Of a DNA stretch of 64,000 bases, positions 33,985 to 44,741 are shown piece by piece. Origin of the DNA: Magnolia sinica (taxonomy: Eukaryota > Streptophyta > Magnoliopsida > Magnoliales > Magnoliaceae); NCBI RefSeq assembly GCF_029962835.1, contig NC_080591.1:44151501-44215500 (forward strand). The letters run 5' to 3'. The notes beneath the pieces are model-generated. The model did no database searches. It saw only the letters and a list, made by a program, of their open reading frames with translations, and was not told where the DNA came from. A program made the translations under genes and the position numbers. The stretch's first letter is position 1, and every line of letters begins with the position of its first letter.

Positions 33985-35198
33985 AGTTTGGGCGCACACA
34001 TGCTTAAGGTAGGCCCTGCTTAGGTGGGCCACCAAATGATGAATGGTGTGGATACAACACATATAAAGTGGGCCCCACTTATAGATAACTTGGATAAAAT
34101 ACATGCCTCATGGTGGGGTCCATCCGGGTCGGCCACATGGCCATATCATCACATATAATAGGACAAAATGAAAAAGAGAGGGAGAGAGAGAGAGGGAGTG
34201 AGACACACATGATGATGGAGGGACCCCGACACTATGGGCCCTCCTTTGCATGACTTACAACATTCATCAAGTGGGTCCCATTACATATGGGCCCACCGAT
34301 CAAAATCAACAGTGGAGATCCTTTCTCCACCGAAATGCAAGGTCTAGATGACCAAGGAAAATAAACATCATGATGGGGTCCATGGAAAATGACCTCATCA
34401 TGGAATGATCATGAGGATCAAGGTGGGCCATCGGCCACATCTAGGGTCCAAAGTGAGATCCATACCATCAATCGATAGGCTTCACTTGGCCCATCATAAA
34501 AATATGAAAAATTTATCCTATAAAGCACCCACCGTTCGATCTTCTTGGTCCGATGGAACGCCGATCTCCTCGTGCTTCACTTTGATGGAGGGTGATGAGG
34601 TTTGAATGGCTAGGATGATGGTTTTTGGGGTGAAAAGTGGGCCGCACAACTCACTCTTTTCTCTCTTGAAATGGCTTGGACGTGCACTCTCTTCCCTTGC
34701 TTGAAAAGTGTGTTGAGAAATGAGAGAGAGAGAGAGAGGGTTGTAAGGAGAGAGAGTGAGAGATGGGTGATGGATGTGAGTGATGGGTGAGGTGATGATG
34801 TACTTGACATGTATGGGTGTGTAAGAGAGAGGGTGAGAGAGAGAGTTGACTTGGTGGTTGCTTGACTTGGGGAGAAAGAAAGCATTGATTGATTGATTGA
34901 TTGATGGGACATTTGTAGAGATTCTCTTGGGATTGCAAACGCGCGGTGTTTTCTTCAAAATAAACGCTGGCTCACATCTCCCTGCCAGGGTATCGGATTG
35001 GTATGCAAGCCACGGTGTTGGAACCGCTGCGACGGTGCGGTCGCAATGGTACAAGTCTCAAATTAAGCTTATTCAAATCTACAGGATACGACTTAGGGTC
35101 ACGCGCAAATGTCGATTATAAGTCGTAGGTTACCGAAATTCGTCGAGAAGGATCGTGGGAGTCAACAGAACAGTACAGACTAGGATACGGTTCTTACA

Positions 35199-35396
35199 GC
35201 TTGAATTCTCAATTGATGATGTACATGAACATGAACAAGTAATCTTGCCTTTGAAGATTTTGAACTAAAGACCCTTGTCCTTGAGAGATGCATAAACTTC
35301 ATTATGTAGATGAGCTACACAAGACACAGGTTTTAAGAGAGGTTTTAGCACTACAAAATTTGACAATTATAGGAGCTAGAAACCATAACACTTACA
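35199..35396 (-). repeat. 5' LTR of the Copia element, distal part
   Basis: This resumes L3 after copy A, starting with the duplicated GCTTG and ending CTTACA next to the element's own TSD GAGTG (35397-35401). Confidence 0.85.
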
Positions 35397-36009
35397 GAGT
35401 GTTAGATTGTGAGGGCATATATCATCTCATACAACATACATGTACATTAATAAGAGTATCTAGAAACTGGATGTTTAAGTTACTTTATCATTACTTTTAT
35501 TAGTGGAATCGATAACATGTGTAACTTAGAGTTAATGGAACCACTGAGTTGATCACTCAATCCCACTTTGCGATGGTGTTTTAAAATACCAACTAGACAC
35601 TGTTATAGATGCAAGTACTACTATGGAGTCCAATGCGTTGGAGGAGACGAACACAGACTCGGAGGAGTCCTCATACTTCCAGTTGCTAGGTGGGCTAATG
35701 TCAGACACCTATGGGATGTCAATGAGATTTTAGAGTTGACACATTTTGTAATTTTGGAACTATAAATTTTTCTCAGCTGTAGTCTCGTACTCTAGATAAA
35801 CATATTTTACTTATTAATTAATTTACTTGTGTTAAAATTTACATTTATTCTAGGGTACATCACATAGTCTATTTTAATTCTATGAATTGCTTGAATGTCA
35901 GGTGAAACAAACTTTAAAATCCCGTTTTCGTAAATCATAAGTGGCACCTGGGATATCGGGAGTTGAGTATTTACGCAGCCCTCGAAATCCTAGGCGTTAC
36001 ATTAAACCT
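35397..36009. other. Flanking DNA with an LTR-end-like terminus at 36001
   Basis: No gene. The stretch ends in GGCGTTACA at 36001, like the ends of TGTAACGCC elements, and 'gatgcaagtactactatggagtcc' resembles the distal part of such LTRs. Its other end is not found in the window. Confidence 0.35.
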
Positions 36010-38090
36010 TCATAGGGCTCACAATGATGTTTATTTGTCATCTAACCTGTTTATAAGGCCACATGACTTGGATGAAGGGAAAACACAAACATCAGCTTGA
36101 TCCAAAACTTTTATGGCCCGAAAGAAGTTTTCAACGATAAGCATTCAATCCCCACCTTTTCCTATAGTGTGGTTCACTTGAGTTTTGAAATTGCCTTATT
36201 TTTAGGATCATGCCCTAAAATGATCTAGATGGACAACATGGATAAAACACATACATCATGGTGGGGCCCACAAAGCTTTGATATCAGCTAGTTGATTCGT
36301 ATTGAGATCACCAGCCAAACTGCATCCATCTTTACGGGGCAAAGATATGGTGGAGACCCACCAACCATCACATAATAGAGCAATCTCTTTAGAATTGGGT
36401 AATACCCGTGCCCATCCCCAGCTCGGAACAGATCCGACTTCGGTGGTTTTGGTACTGGAACTAGGGCCCATAAATATGTAGTTGTTTTATATTCATGTCC
36501 TCCATCCATTTTGCCATCTCATTTTAGGGCATAATTCCAAGAATGAAGCACATCCAAATCTTAGATGGGCCACACCATAGAAAATAGTGAAGATAACACC
36601 CACAGTTGAAACCTCACGAGGGCACACCATAATGATTATTTGCCATCCAACCCATTGATAAGGCCATACAAAGGTGGATGGAGGGGAAACACAAATATCA
36701 GCTTGACCCAAAACTTATGTGGTCGTTAGTGAATTTTTTTTACGGTGAACAATATCAATCAACATTGTTTCCTATGGTATAGTTGACCAGAGATTTAGAT
36801 CTGCTTCATTGTTTGGGTTAATCCCTAAAATGAAAGGGAAAAAATTGTTGGACAATATTGATATAAAACATATACATCAAGGTGAACCTCACAGTCTTAA
36901 AAGCAGCGAGCTCTCCATGGTTTAGGAATCACCAAAGTGGTGTTTGCCCAAAATTGGTAGGGGCTCCGAGGGGCCATTGTGATGTATGGGTTTTATTCGC
37001 AGTGTCCAGCCATTTTTCCATATTATTTCATGGTATAAGCCCAAAAATGGGGTGGATCCAAGGCTCAAGTGGACCATACCACAGGAAGCAGTGGTGGTCA
37101 TGACATCCACCTTTAAAACCTTTCTAGGGTCCATCTTGATGGTTAATTGCCATCCAACCTATTCATAAGGTCACATGGACCTAGATGAAGGGAAAACACA
37201 AATATTAGCTTGATCCAAAACTTTTGTGGCCCTCAAAAAGTTTTCAACCGTAAGTGTTTAATCCCCATTTTGTTGTCAGCTCGATCCTTGGATCTGCCTT
37301 ATTTTTGGGCTAAAACTTTAAATGATAGCAAAATGGATGGACGACATGGATAAAACCATATGTCATAATGGCCCCTCAAAGCCCCTGCACATTCGAATTT
37401 CCGAATACTTCATGGACACTGAGTAGGTGGTGACCCAACACCACCCAGCTAGCTAATGGAAAAGATCTGTGGGCCCACTATAATGTATGTGTTTCATCAT
37501 GTGGTCTATCCATTTTGTCAGCTTATGTTAAGGCATGAGCAAAAAAATGAGGCAAATCCAAAGTTCAAGTGTCACAGAAAGTAGTGAGAATTGAATGCTT
37601 AGTGTCCAAAACTCACTGGAGGCTACAATAGTTTAGGATCAAGCTGATATTTGTGCTTGTTCTTTCATCCAGGATTAAGTTTACTTCATGAACAAGTTGG
37701 ATGGCAAACAACTGCTGCCGTAGGCATCTAGGTAGCTTTCAACGGTAAGTGTAGATAAAGCTGGCAAAATGGATTGACAGTTTAGATAAAAGCACACACA
37801 TCATGGTGGGCTCGCAGAGCTTTTCCACTAGCCGGCTTGTGATGTTGGGGTCACCCCAATCCGAGTCAATACGTCACAGATGTGTGAAGCATGTCTGACA
37901 GTGTCCAGAGAGCTAGCAAGGATCGTTCATGTTCCTCTCAATTTTACTATTAGACAATTTACATATCTGTGGGCGTTAAACTGACGGTGGAAATAAAAGA
38001 CAGTCAACAACTCTCAAACTTAGAAGGGCTGTACCGTAGAAAAAGTAGCGGACAGATTCTTCTGTGCGTTCTATCTTCAAACTGTAAGCC

Positions 38091-38153
38091 ATCTGTCCTT
38101 GTGCCAGCAACTGAGTGGACCATCTGTCCTTGTGCCAGTAACTGAGCGGACCC
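38091..38153. repeat. Tandem pair of about 31 bp
   Basis: 'ctgtccttgtgccag(c/t)aactgag(t/c)gga' occurs twice in succession at the left edge of the fold-back element at 38149-38690. Confidence 0.8.
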
Positions 38154-38690
38154 GACCGGACGCGGTTTAGCTACTGAACCGACAGTAGCGAGTGACTTGC
38201 TACTGAAGTGACGTCACTATATTCTTTGGGCTGCCATGATCTATACGTTGTATCTACACCGTCCATCATTTGCATGAGCCAAAGAATGAGGCAATCCAAA
38301 GTTCAAGTAGGCCCACTATTGAAAATATGGTTGAAACCTTTTCAGGGCTCACCATGATGTTTATTTGCAATCAAACGTTTTTATAAGTTAACAAATACAT
38401 GGAATAAGAGAACACAAATATCAATTTGGTAGAAAACTTCTGTAGTCCAAAGAAGTTTTTAATAATAGGTATTCACTACCCATTGTCTTATGTACTAGGT
38501 CCTTGAGATCTGGATTTACCTTATTCTTGGTTTCATGCTATAAAATGATCCCTCCAAATGTATAAATGGTATAGATACAACACATATATCATAGTGGGCC
38601 CTCAGAACATGGTGACGTCACTTCAGTTACTAGACTCGCTACTGCAGAGTTCAGTAGCTAATCTGCATCTGACCTGACCAGTAGATCTGA
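38149..38690. mobile_element. Fold-back (MITE-like) element with about 70-bp inverted arms
   Basis: The left arm (about 38149-38218) contains TTTAGCTACTGAAC, AGTAGCGAGT and TGAAGTGACGTCACT. The right arm (about 38610-38680) carries their inverse: GTGACGTCACTTCAG, ACTCGCTACTG and GTTCAGTAGCTAA. The interior is one copy of the GGGCCCACCATGATGT-type repeat. No target duplication was resolved. The palindrome TGACGTCA sits at the inner edge of both arms. Confidence 0.75.
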
Positions 38691-39859
38691 CTGACATGTG
38701 TTCCGTGGGTAGATGGCTCTACTACAAGACGGCTCTACCAGCTCTACTGAGGCATCTTTCCTTTCATCTCCCCTGAGCCGATTTCTCGTGGCAGAGGCTG
38801 TGGGGCCACCCTGATGTATGTGTCTTTAAAAAAAAATAAAATAATTTATTAACATTATTCATTTATTTTTCCACCTTATTTCACCGCATGAGCATGAGCG
38901 GAGAGCAGAGCAAATCCAGAACTCAAGTGGACACTTACCACATACTACAAGCAAACCCTTGGAATGATGACACCCGCAGTTGAAACCTTTTTAGGGTCAC
39001 CTGTGATGTTTATAAAACACAAATATCAGCTTGATCCAAAACTTTTGTGGCCATTGAGAAGTTTTTAATGGTGGGATTCAATCGCTACTATTTCTTGCAG
39101 GGCAGTCCACTTAAGTCTATCTACCTTATTTTTATGCTCATGCCCTAAAATGAGCCGGCAAAGTGGATCAACAGTACAAATAAAACTCATACATCACAAT
39201 GGCCTCCACAGCCCTTGCCACTACCAGTCAATCCGAAATGGATTACCTCTCACCCCTGGGATGGACTCGATCTAGGCAAGGTCCTTGTGAGGCCCATCAT
39301 CATGTATAGGTTTTATACACATCATCCATCTATTTTGTCAGCTCATTTTATGACACGAGACCAAAAATAAGGTATATCTAAGGCTTAAGTAAACTCATAG
39401 TATGGATTAAATGCCCACCAATAAAAACTTCTTAGGAGCCATAGAAGTTTTGACCAAGCTGATATTTATGTTTTCCCTTCATTTAAGTCTCCATGACCTT
39501 ATGAACATGTTAAATAGAAAATAAACATCACAATAGGCCCTAGGAACATTTCAATAGTAGATATCATTACCACCACCCATAGTGTGGTCGACTTAAGCCT
39601 TAGATCAACCTCTTTTTTGGGCTCATACCCTAAATGATTTAGAACAATGGATGGGCGGCATAGATAAAACTGGCCGTATATCATGGCAGGCCCAATAGAG
39701 CCCCTGCTTGGATCAAGTGCTTCCTCAGATATCCACTTCCCTATCTTTGACCCCACCTAACATAGAAACACATGTGATTGGTCACAAGTAGATGCGTGAT
39801 ACGATTGATCCCTCCAATGTTGAAATTGAGTGCCTTTAATCTATGCTGAAACAAGAGTT

Positions 39860-40015
39860 CTTGATCGATTGACCACTCAGTTTGATTGATTGAAATTTCA
39901 CAAATTTACTAGTTTGCTTGCTAGACACTTTTGAGCATGTTCAATCAATCAAACACGGAGGCTTGATCGATCGAGGGGTACTCGATCGATGTCGATCGAT
40001 CAAAGCTTAGATCGA
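39860..40015. promoter_or_regulatory. GATCGATC motif cluster upstream of a TA tract
   Basis: TGATCGATCGA, CTCGATCGAT and GTCGATCGATCA occur within 60 bp, preceded by TTGATCGATTGA-like and CAATCAATCAAAC words. The position, just upstream of the presumed TATA region of an LTR, parallels the GTCGA clusters in other families. Confidence 0.4.
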
Positions 40016-40070
40016 TGACATGTGCACAAAATTGCATAAGTGCATAAGTTGTTTCCTATTTCGGATGTAA

Positions 40071-40073
<3 letters not shown>

Positions 40074-40152
<79 letters not shown>
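40074..40152. repeat. (TA)n microsatellite, about 79 bp
   Basis: Uninterrupted TA. It yields artefactual YIYIYI open frames on both strands. Confidence 0.97.
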
Positions 40153-40155
<3 letters not shown>

Positions 40156-40416
40156 GAAAGTTGACAGCAACGTGCTGTGGAAAGCAAAATTGTTTCTAGG
40201 GTTTGAAAGGGAGGTAACTAGGGTTTTCTCATACATAAGTTCATTTAATCTCTTGTACTTTTATTTTCATAATGGATTGCTTGTCGCTTTGTGCCATGGT
40301 TTTTTCCCACAAGGGGTTTTCATGTAAAATCGTGTGTTCTCTGTGTTGCTTTGTTTTGCATTTGTCTTTTGCTTATTTGATTCTACTCGGGGTTTGCTTC
40401 TGCGGCTCTCAACAAG

Positions 40417-40428
40417 TGGTATTAGAGA
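40417..40428 (+). promoter_or_regulatory. Primer-binding site, plus-strand Copia relic
   Basis: TGGTATTAGAGA, two substitutions from the plant initiator-Met site TGGTATCAGAGC, two bases after the LTR end. Confidence 0.7.
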
Positions 40429-40460
40429 TATATGTTGAGATTTAAGTTTGAATATGAAAC

Positions 40461-41181
40461 ATGGTGATGATGGCATCGAACGTGAAGTGTGAGATAGAGA
40501 TCTTCACCAAGAAAAAAAAACTTTGAATTATGGAAGGTGAAGATGAGAGGCCTTCTAGTTCAGCAAGGATTGCAACAGGCACTCATTCGTATAACAAAGC
40601 ATCTTACAACCATGAACGATAAAGAGTGGGAAGAACTTGATTAAAGGGTGATTACTTTGATTTAATTAGGTTTGGTGGATGATGTCCTTTATAATATTCA
40701 TAATCAGAAGACCACCGCAGGGCTTTTGATGAAGTTAGAAAGTTTGTACACAACAAAATCTCTTAGTAATCGTCTTTATCTGAAGAAACAATTCTATAAT
40801 CTGAAGATGGTAAAAGGGTCGAATCTTAATGAACACATTTGTACATTTAATTAATTACTTTGCAAGTTAACAAGTGTGGAGGTGAAGATTGACGAAGAAG
40901 ACCAAGCCCCAATCCTATTGAATTGTCTTCTAGAGTCATATAAGAGTCCTATAGACACTATGTGTAATGATAGAGAGACCATAAATATCAAAATTGTTAT
41001 CTCAACCCTTCATTCGAAGCGGTTGAGAAAGAATGACAGTTGTGGGGGTTCCTCTACGGATGCATTAATTGATAGGCGAAGAGTTTCTAAGCGGGAGAAG
41101 GTAAATTCGTGATTCATGTACAAGTCGAAGGGCAAAGGGAAGATGAAGTGCTGGAATTGTGAAAAGTTGGGGCATATGAAG
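40461..41181 (+). pseudogene. Copia gag relic with CCHC zinc knuckle
   Basis: This starts ATGGTGATGATGGCATCG (MVMMAS) 33 bp after the primer-binding site. It encodes a UBN2-type gag in pieces: FELWKVKMRGLL, VDDVLYNIHNQKTTAGLLMK, LESLYTTKSLSNRLYLKKQ, LLNCLLESYKSPIDTM and, at 41149-41181, the knuckle CWNCEKLGHMK. An A-run near 40510 shifts the frame, and stops follow WEELD and HICTFN. It is a typical old relic of a short-gag Copia element. Confidence 0.85.
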
Positions 41182-41399
41182 TTGATTGGGAATATCGTAT
41201 CGAGTGGAGCTATGATGTTTGTAGAGGAATCCACATTTGCACGTTTATGTCATGCACGCCTATGCTACATGAATGAGTGCAGTATGAATGTACTTTCTGA
41301 TCGTTGTTTAATTCCTAGATTTAAAGTGTTAATTTTAATGTATGTGAATACTGCATATATGGTAAACAATTATAAGTGTTTTTGAAGTTTGAAAAATAT

Positions 41400-41880
41400 G
41401 TAAGTAAATGTGTATTTGATTATGTGCATTTGGATGTATGGGGGCCATCGCCCGTGGTTTCTGGAGAAGGATCGTATTTCTGTCACATTCATTGACAATT
41501 TATCTAAAAAAGTGTGAGTTTATTTTCTTAAAATAAATCTAATATTTTCACAACTTTCAAGATGCAAAAGGCGTTGATATAAAAACAGTTAGGGTGGAAG
41601 TTGAAAGTGTTGAGGATAGACAATGACAAAGAATTCATTTTTAGGAAATTCAAATAGTTTTGCAAAGATGCGGGGATAGTGAGGTATGATACAGTAAGGC
41701 ATACACAGAAGCAAAATAGTATGGAGGAACGAATGAATCAGACTCTCTTGGAGAGAGCCCGAAGCATGTTGAGTAATACTATATTGGGCAATGAGCTATG
41801 GACTAAGGCCATTAATATGACTTATTATTTAGTGAGTTGATCATTGTCTATGCCTATGGATTAGAAAATTTCAGAAGAAG
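41400..41880 (+). pseudogene. Copia integrase relic
   Basis: Plus-strand pieces match the Copia integrase core: a degraded DVWGPSPV at about 41430-41460, VTFIDNLSKKV at 41480-41515, and EERMNQTLLERARSMLSN at 41720-41785, corresponding to the usual ERMNRTLLERARCMLS. Several stops and frameshifts interrupt it. The protease between knuckle and integrase is mostly deleted or unrecognisable. Confidence 0.78.
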
Positions 41881-42109
41881 TATGGAGTAGTCATAGTGTA
41901 GACTACTTAGGGCTGTGAGTATTTAGTTGTCATGCTTACTCTCATGTTTCATCTGTTGAGAGAGATAAGTTACACCAAAGGGCGAAGAAGTGTACATTTG
42001 TGGGATATAATGATAGTGTGAAATAATACAACTTGTATGATCGGGTCACATGAAATATCACGATGAGCCATGACGTCATGTTTGATGAGGATTCCTTGTT
42101 CATGCAAAG

Positions 42110-42862
42110 ATGGATATAGGGAAACACAAAAATTTAGTGGTGATTGATGTTGAAATTGACAAGGTTAAGACATTAGTAGAAATTGAGCCACAGGAAGAGG
42201 TACAAGAGCAGCTGGAGCAACCATCTATGAGGAGAAATCCACCAAGAGATCACAAATTACCAGTGAGAAACAGAGATAACTTGAATGTTGCAATCTTTCT
42301 CATTAGAGTTGAGGAGGATCTGTCTACCTTCTAGGAAGCATTGGATGACATAGATGTTAAGAAGTGGATGATTGTGATGCAGGATGAGATGGACTCCTTG
42401 TACAAGAATGAAATATGAGAATTGGCGGAGCTTCCCATTAGAAGGAAAGCGATTAGGTGCAAGTGGATTTACATGAAGAAAAATGATAGATACAAGGCTA
42501 GGCTTGTAACAAAGGGTTATAGGTAGAAGAAGGATGTCGACTTCAGAGAGATTTTTGCACTGGTGGTCAAGCAGGTATCTACCATATTTGAGTTGACATT
42601 GATTTCCCAATACAATATGGAATTGGAATAAATGGATGTGAAAACTGATTTCCTACATGAGGAACTAGAGAGCAGTTCTACATAAAGAAACTAGAAGGGT
42701 TCAAGATACAAGTATAAGAGAATAAGGTTAGCAGGTTAAGGAGGTCGTTGTATGGCCTTAAACAGTCGCCTAGGCAATGTTATAAAAGATTCGATTCTTT
42801 CATATGAGTCAGTGGTTTACCAGAAGTGAATATGATTAATGTGTCTACTTCAAGGTACTAAG
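42110..42862 (+). pseudogene. Copia reverse transcriptase relic (RVT_2), 5' half
   Basis: After a charged linker (RNPPRDHKLPVRNRDN) the plus strand encodes ALDDIDVKKWMIVMQDEMDS, then CKWIYMKKND, YKARLVTKGY, DVDFREIFALVVK and VYFKVL at the point of interruption. This is the RVT_2 domain of Copia elements with many stops. It is broken at 42862 by a 3.4-kb insertion; the frame resumes with SDREFI at 46231. Nothing after that is recognisable. Confidence 0.82.
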
Positions 42863-44632
42863 TGTAACACCCTAAACTTTTCAATACTCGAGTATTGAAA
42901 GTTCTCGAGTGTCACCATGAAGTTTAACTTAGTATGTACATGTGTACGCTACCAATTTAGATATCCTAACCTTACATCTATTCTCCAACATGAATTTGAT
43001 TGTTAATAATGATCTTAATCTATAGATCAAGTCATTCGACCGTCGATTTTAAGACAAGATCATCATATGTCCAAGTATTCCCACTTGTCTATCATAACCA
43101 ACTGTTCAGTCAACTATCCATCGATAGGTAAAGATATTTGACCATCCACTTTGAGTTTGGATCACCCGATCATAGAAAATAACTAATTGATATCTGCATC
43201 CACTCGTACACATATCAAATTGAGATTCTGATTCATTCATCTTGTTCACCACTTATGAATATACTTAACCCACCATTAGAACTATAATATGAGAAACTTA
43301 CACATGTGAACAAGTCACTTGAATCTAACGTTATATATGTTCTACCTCTTGATCACTCTAAAAACTTACTTGTGTTAATCTTTTTAGAAAACCGACCATA
43401 TAACCACTCATATACATGATCGGAGTACTAATCATCAAGTTTTCCTATTTTTAACATGTCATCTGATTGTCCATCATATTTAGATCCGCTAAATGGGCCA
43501 CCTAAATATCATAATGAATAGCTCAGTTCGAAGATCATAAGGTATATGTCACAACTACCGGCTAACTTCTCTATTAGATATATGAAAGTGTTGATTTAGA
43601 CCTCGGGGTAGTATAACCCATTAAAAAGGTATCTTGGTCATTTATAAGCGATTAAGGCCCAAAATGGAGTGATGGAAAGAGAATGAAAAATAAAGAATGT
43701 ATGTGAAATTTCAATGCATTTGGATGGTGTAGTTCGATGTTACGGACGGTAGAAGTTGGAGAAATAATAGATGGCAAAATCGTAAATACTTAATGCCATT
43801 AACCTATACCCTTGAATTCTATATCATATAGTTCCCATGATTCATTTCATGTATGCCATACATAATTATCATAAATTAACTATACATGTCGAATTAAAGC
43901 CCTTAGATCATTGTAAAAGTGGACCAATTGACAAATTAGCCCTTTAACAGTTGATTTTGGTGTCCACTGAGTGAAGAAACCTCATGGGTAGTCGTAGTAG
44001 GATATTTTTCTTCATATAAATGACTTGGATTACCCGTAATATGGACTAAGTGTGAAATATAAAGACCCCACTTTGGTAGACTTTTCCTTATGTGCGAAGT
44101 TATCCATTTGAGGCTTACCAACTCCTTATAAATCTGGATCTTTCGAATTAATCACTTCCTGTTGTCCATCGCAACTTAAATTTGGACTACACTTTGATCT
44201 CATATGACTACAAGGTTATACAAAATTTAGACCCCGATATATGCTCCTACACACTTGAATGTTGAAGCCAGTTCATTCCTTTTAGTACAAAAGGTAAAAT
44301 TTTAGAGTTAGGCTTTTTTCCACCATCGATCAACCACCAAATTTTGTCTAACCATTTGCCTATCCTTAATACACATTTCTCCCAAATTAGGCCTTGATCA
44401 TTAAGTGTAGACTGTTAATTGAATCAAGTTCGTTTTAACACCCATTAAGAGAAATTTCAAGATAGTCCAATCTAAATTTTGGATCACCAAGAAAATCATA
44501 TACCCCGACTCTATTTAACGATTCTAACACACTAAAAGAATTAGATTTAAAGAAAGATCACTAGAAAAGGTCAAAGTGGAGAAACCTAATCCAAGTGGGA
44601 TGTGAAACACACCCCCTCTTACACGCCCACTC

Positions 44633-44643
44633 ATTTATAAAAG
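44633..44643 (+). promoter_or_regulatory. TATA box of the 3.4-kb element
   Basis: TTTATAAAAGG followed by a C- and A-rich stretch and (GA)n. Compare 24399, the same arrangement. Confidence 0.5.
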
Positions 44644-44690
44644 GAGTGTGCATCCCCTTCTCCACCCACATGCCCATACTCCTACATCTA

Positions 44691-44693
<3 letters not shown>

Positions 44694-44739
<46 letters not shown>
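44694..44739. repeat. (GA)23 microsatellite
   Basis: Uninterrupted GA downstream of the TATA box. The frame through it encodes a run of ER dipeptides and is not a gene. Confidence 0.97.

Positions 44740-44741
<2 letters not shown>

Larger units (their letters stand above)
30831..35198 (-). mobile_element. 4.4-kb TG...CA insertion, copy A (probable solo LTR), TSD GCTTG
   Basis: The insertion begins TGTCATGCCCC and ends TTCTTACA, with GCTTG on both sides (30826-30830 and 35199-35203). Both end regions match, in reverse orientation, the element at 48813-53223, so they are one family. There is no gag or pol. The interior contains several copies of the GGGCCCACCATGATGT-type fold-back repeat (about 32570-33500), short tandem repeats and a GA-rich stretch (34710-34870). 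The open frames at 34518-35054 are products of that low-complexity stretch. A long solo LTR fits best; a non-autonomous LTR element is an alternative. Confidence 0.85.
26585..35396 (-). mobile_element. Truncated Ty1/Copia retrotransposon with TSD GAGTG, split by a nested element
   Basis: The outermost bases are TG (26585) and CA (35396, plus-strand view), flanked by GAGTG at 26580-26584 and 35397-35401, a perfect 5-bp duplication. Reading the minus strand: 5' LTR (35396-35199 joined to 30830-29101), primer-binding site, gag, a zinc knuckle region, protease and GAG-pre-integrase, then an abrupt switch to the last 159 bp of the 3' LTR. Integrase, reverse transcriptase and RNase H are deleted. 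The 5' LTR was later split by the 4.4-kb element at 30831-35198. Confidence 0.88.
36010..39760. repeat. Array of degenerate fold-back repeats (GGGCCCACCATGATGT family)
   Basis: Roughly eight to ten diverged units of about 270-430 bp lie head to tail or inverted. Each begins near 'ggcccaccatgatgtttat' or 'tgatgtatgtgttttat' and ends near the complementary 'acatcatggtgggcc'. Shared internal words include 'caaatatcagcttgatccaa', 'acttttgtggcc', 'ttcaacggtaa', 'tcaagtggaccacacc' and 'ctcattttagggcatgagcc'. Both outer ends carry the same word inverted, so a single unit can fold back. Further copies lie in 32.5-33.5, 47.1-48.5, 54.4-54.7 and near 57.95 kb. No coding frames of note. Confidence 0.8.
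39773..40414 (+). repeat. Probable 5' LTR of the plus-strand Copia relic
   Basis: The LTR end is set by CA at 40413-40414 two bases before a primer-binding site. The start at TGTGATTGG (39773) is a guess. It contains a GATCGATC-rich cluster (39860-40015) upstream of a (TA)n tract (40074-40152) that may serve as TATA region. Confidence 0.5.

Noticed and set aside
34518-35054. 178-aa minus-strand open frame
   Set aside because: Serine/leucine-rich product of a GA/CT-rich low-complexity stretch in the 4.4-kb element; three overlapping frames are open there.
40000-40327. YIYIYI-rich open frames on both strands
   Set aside because: Artefact of the (TA)n tract.
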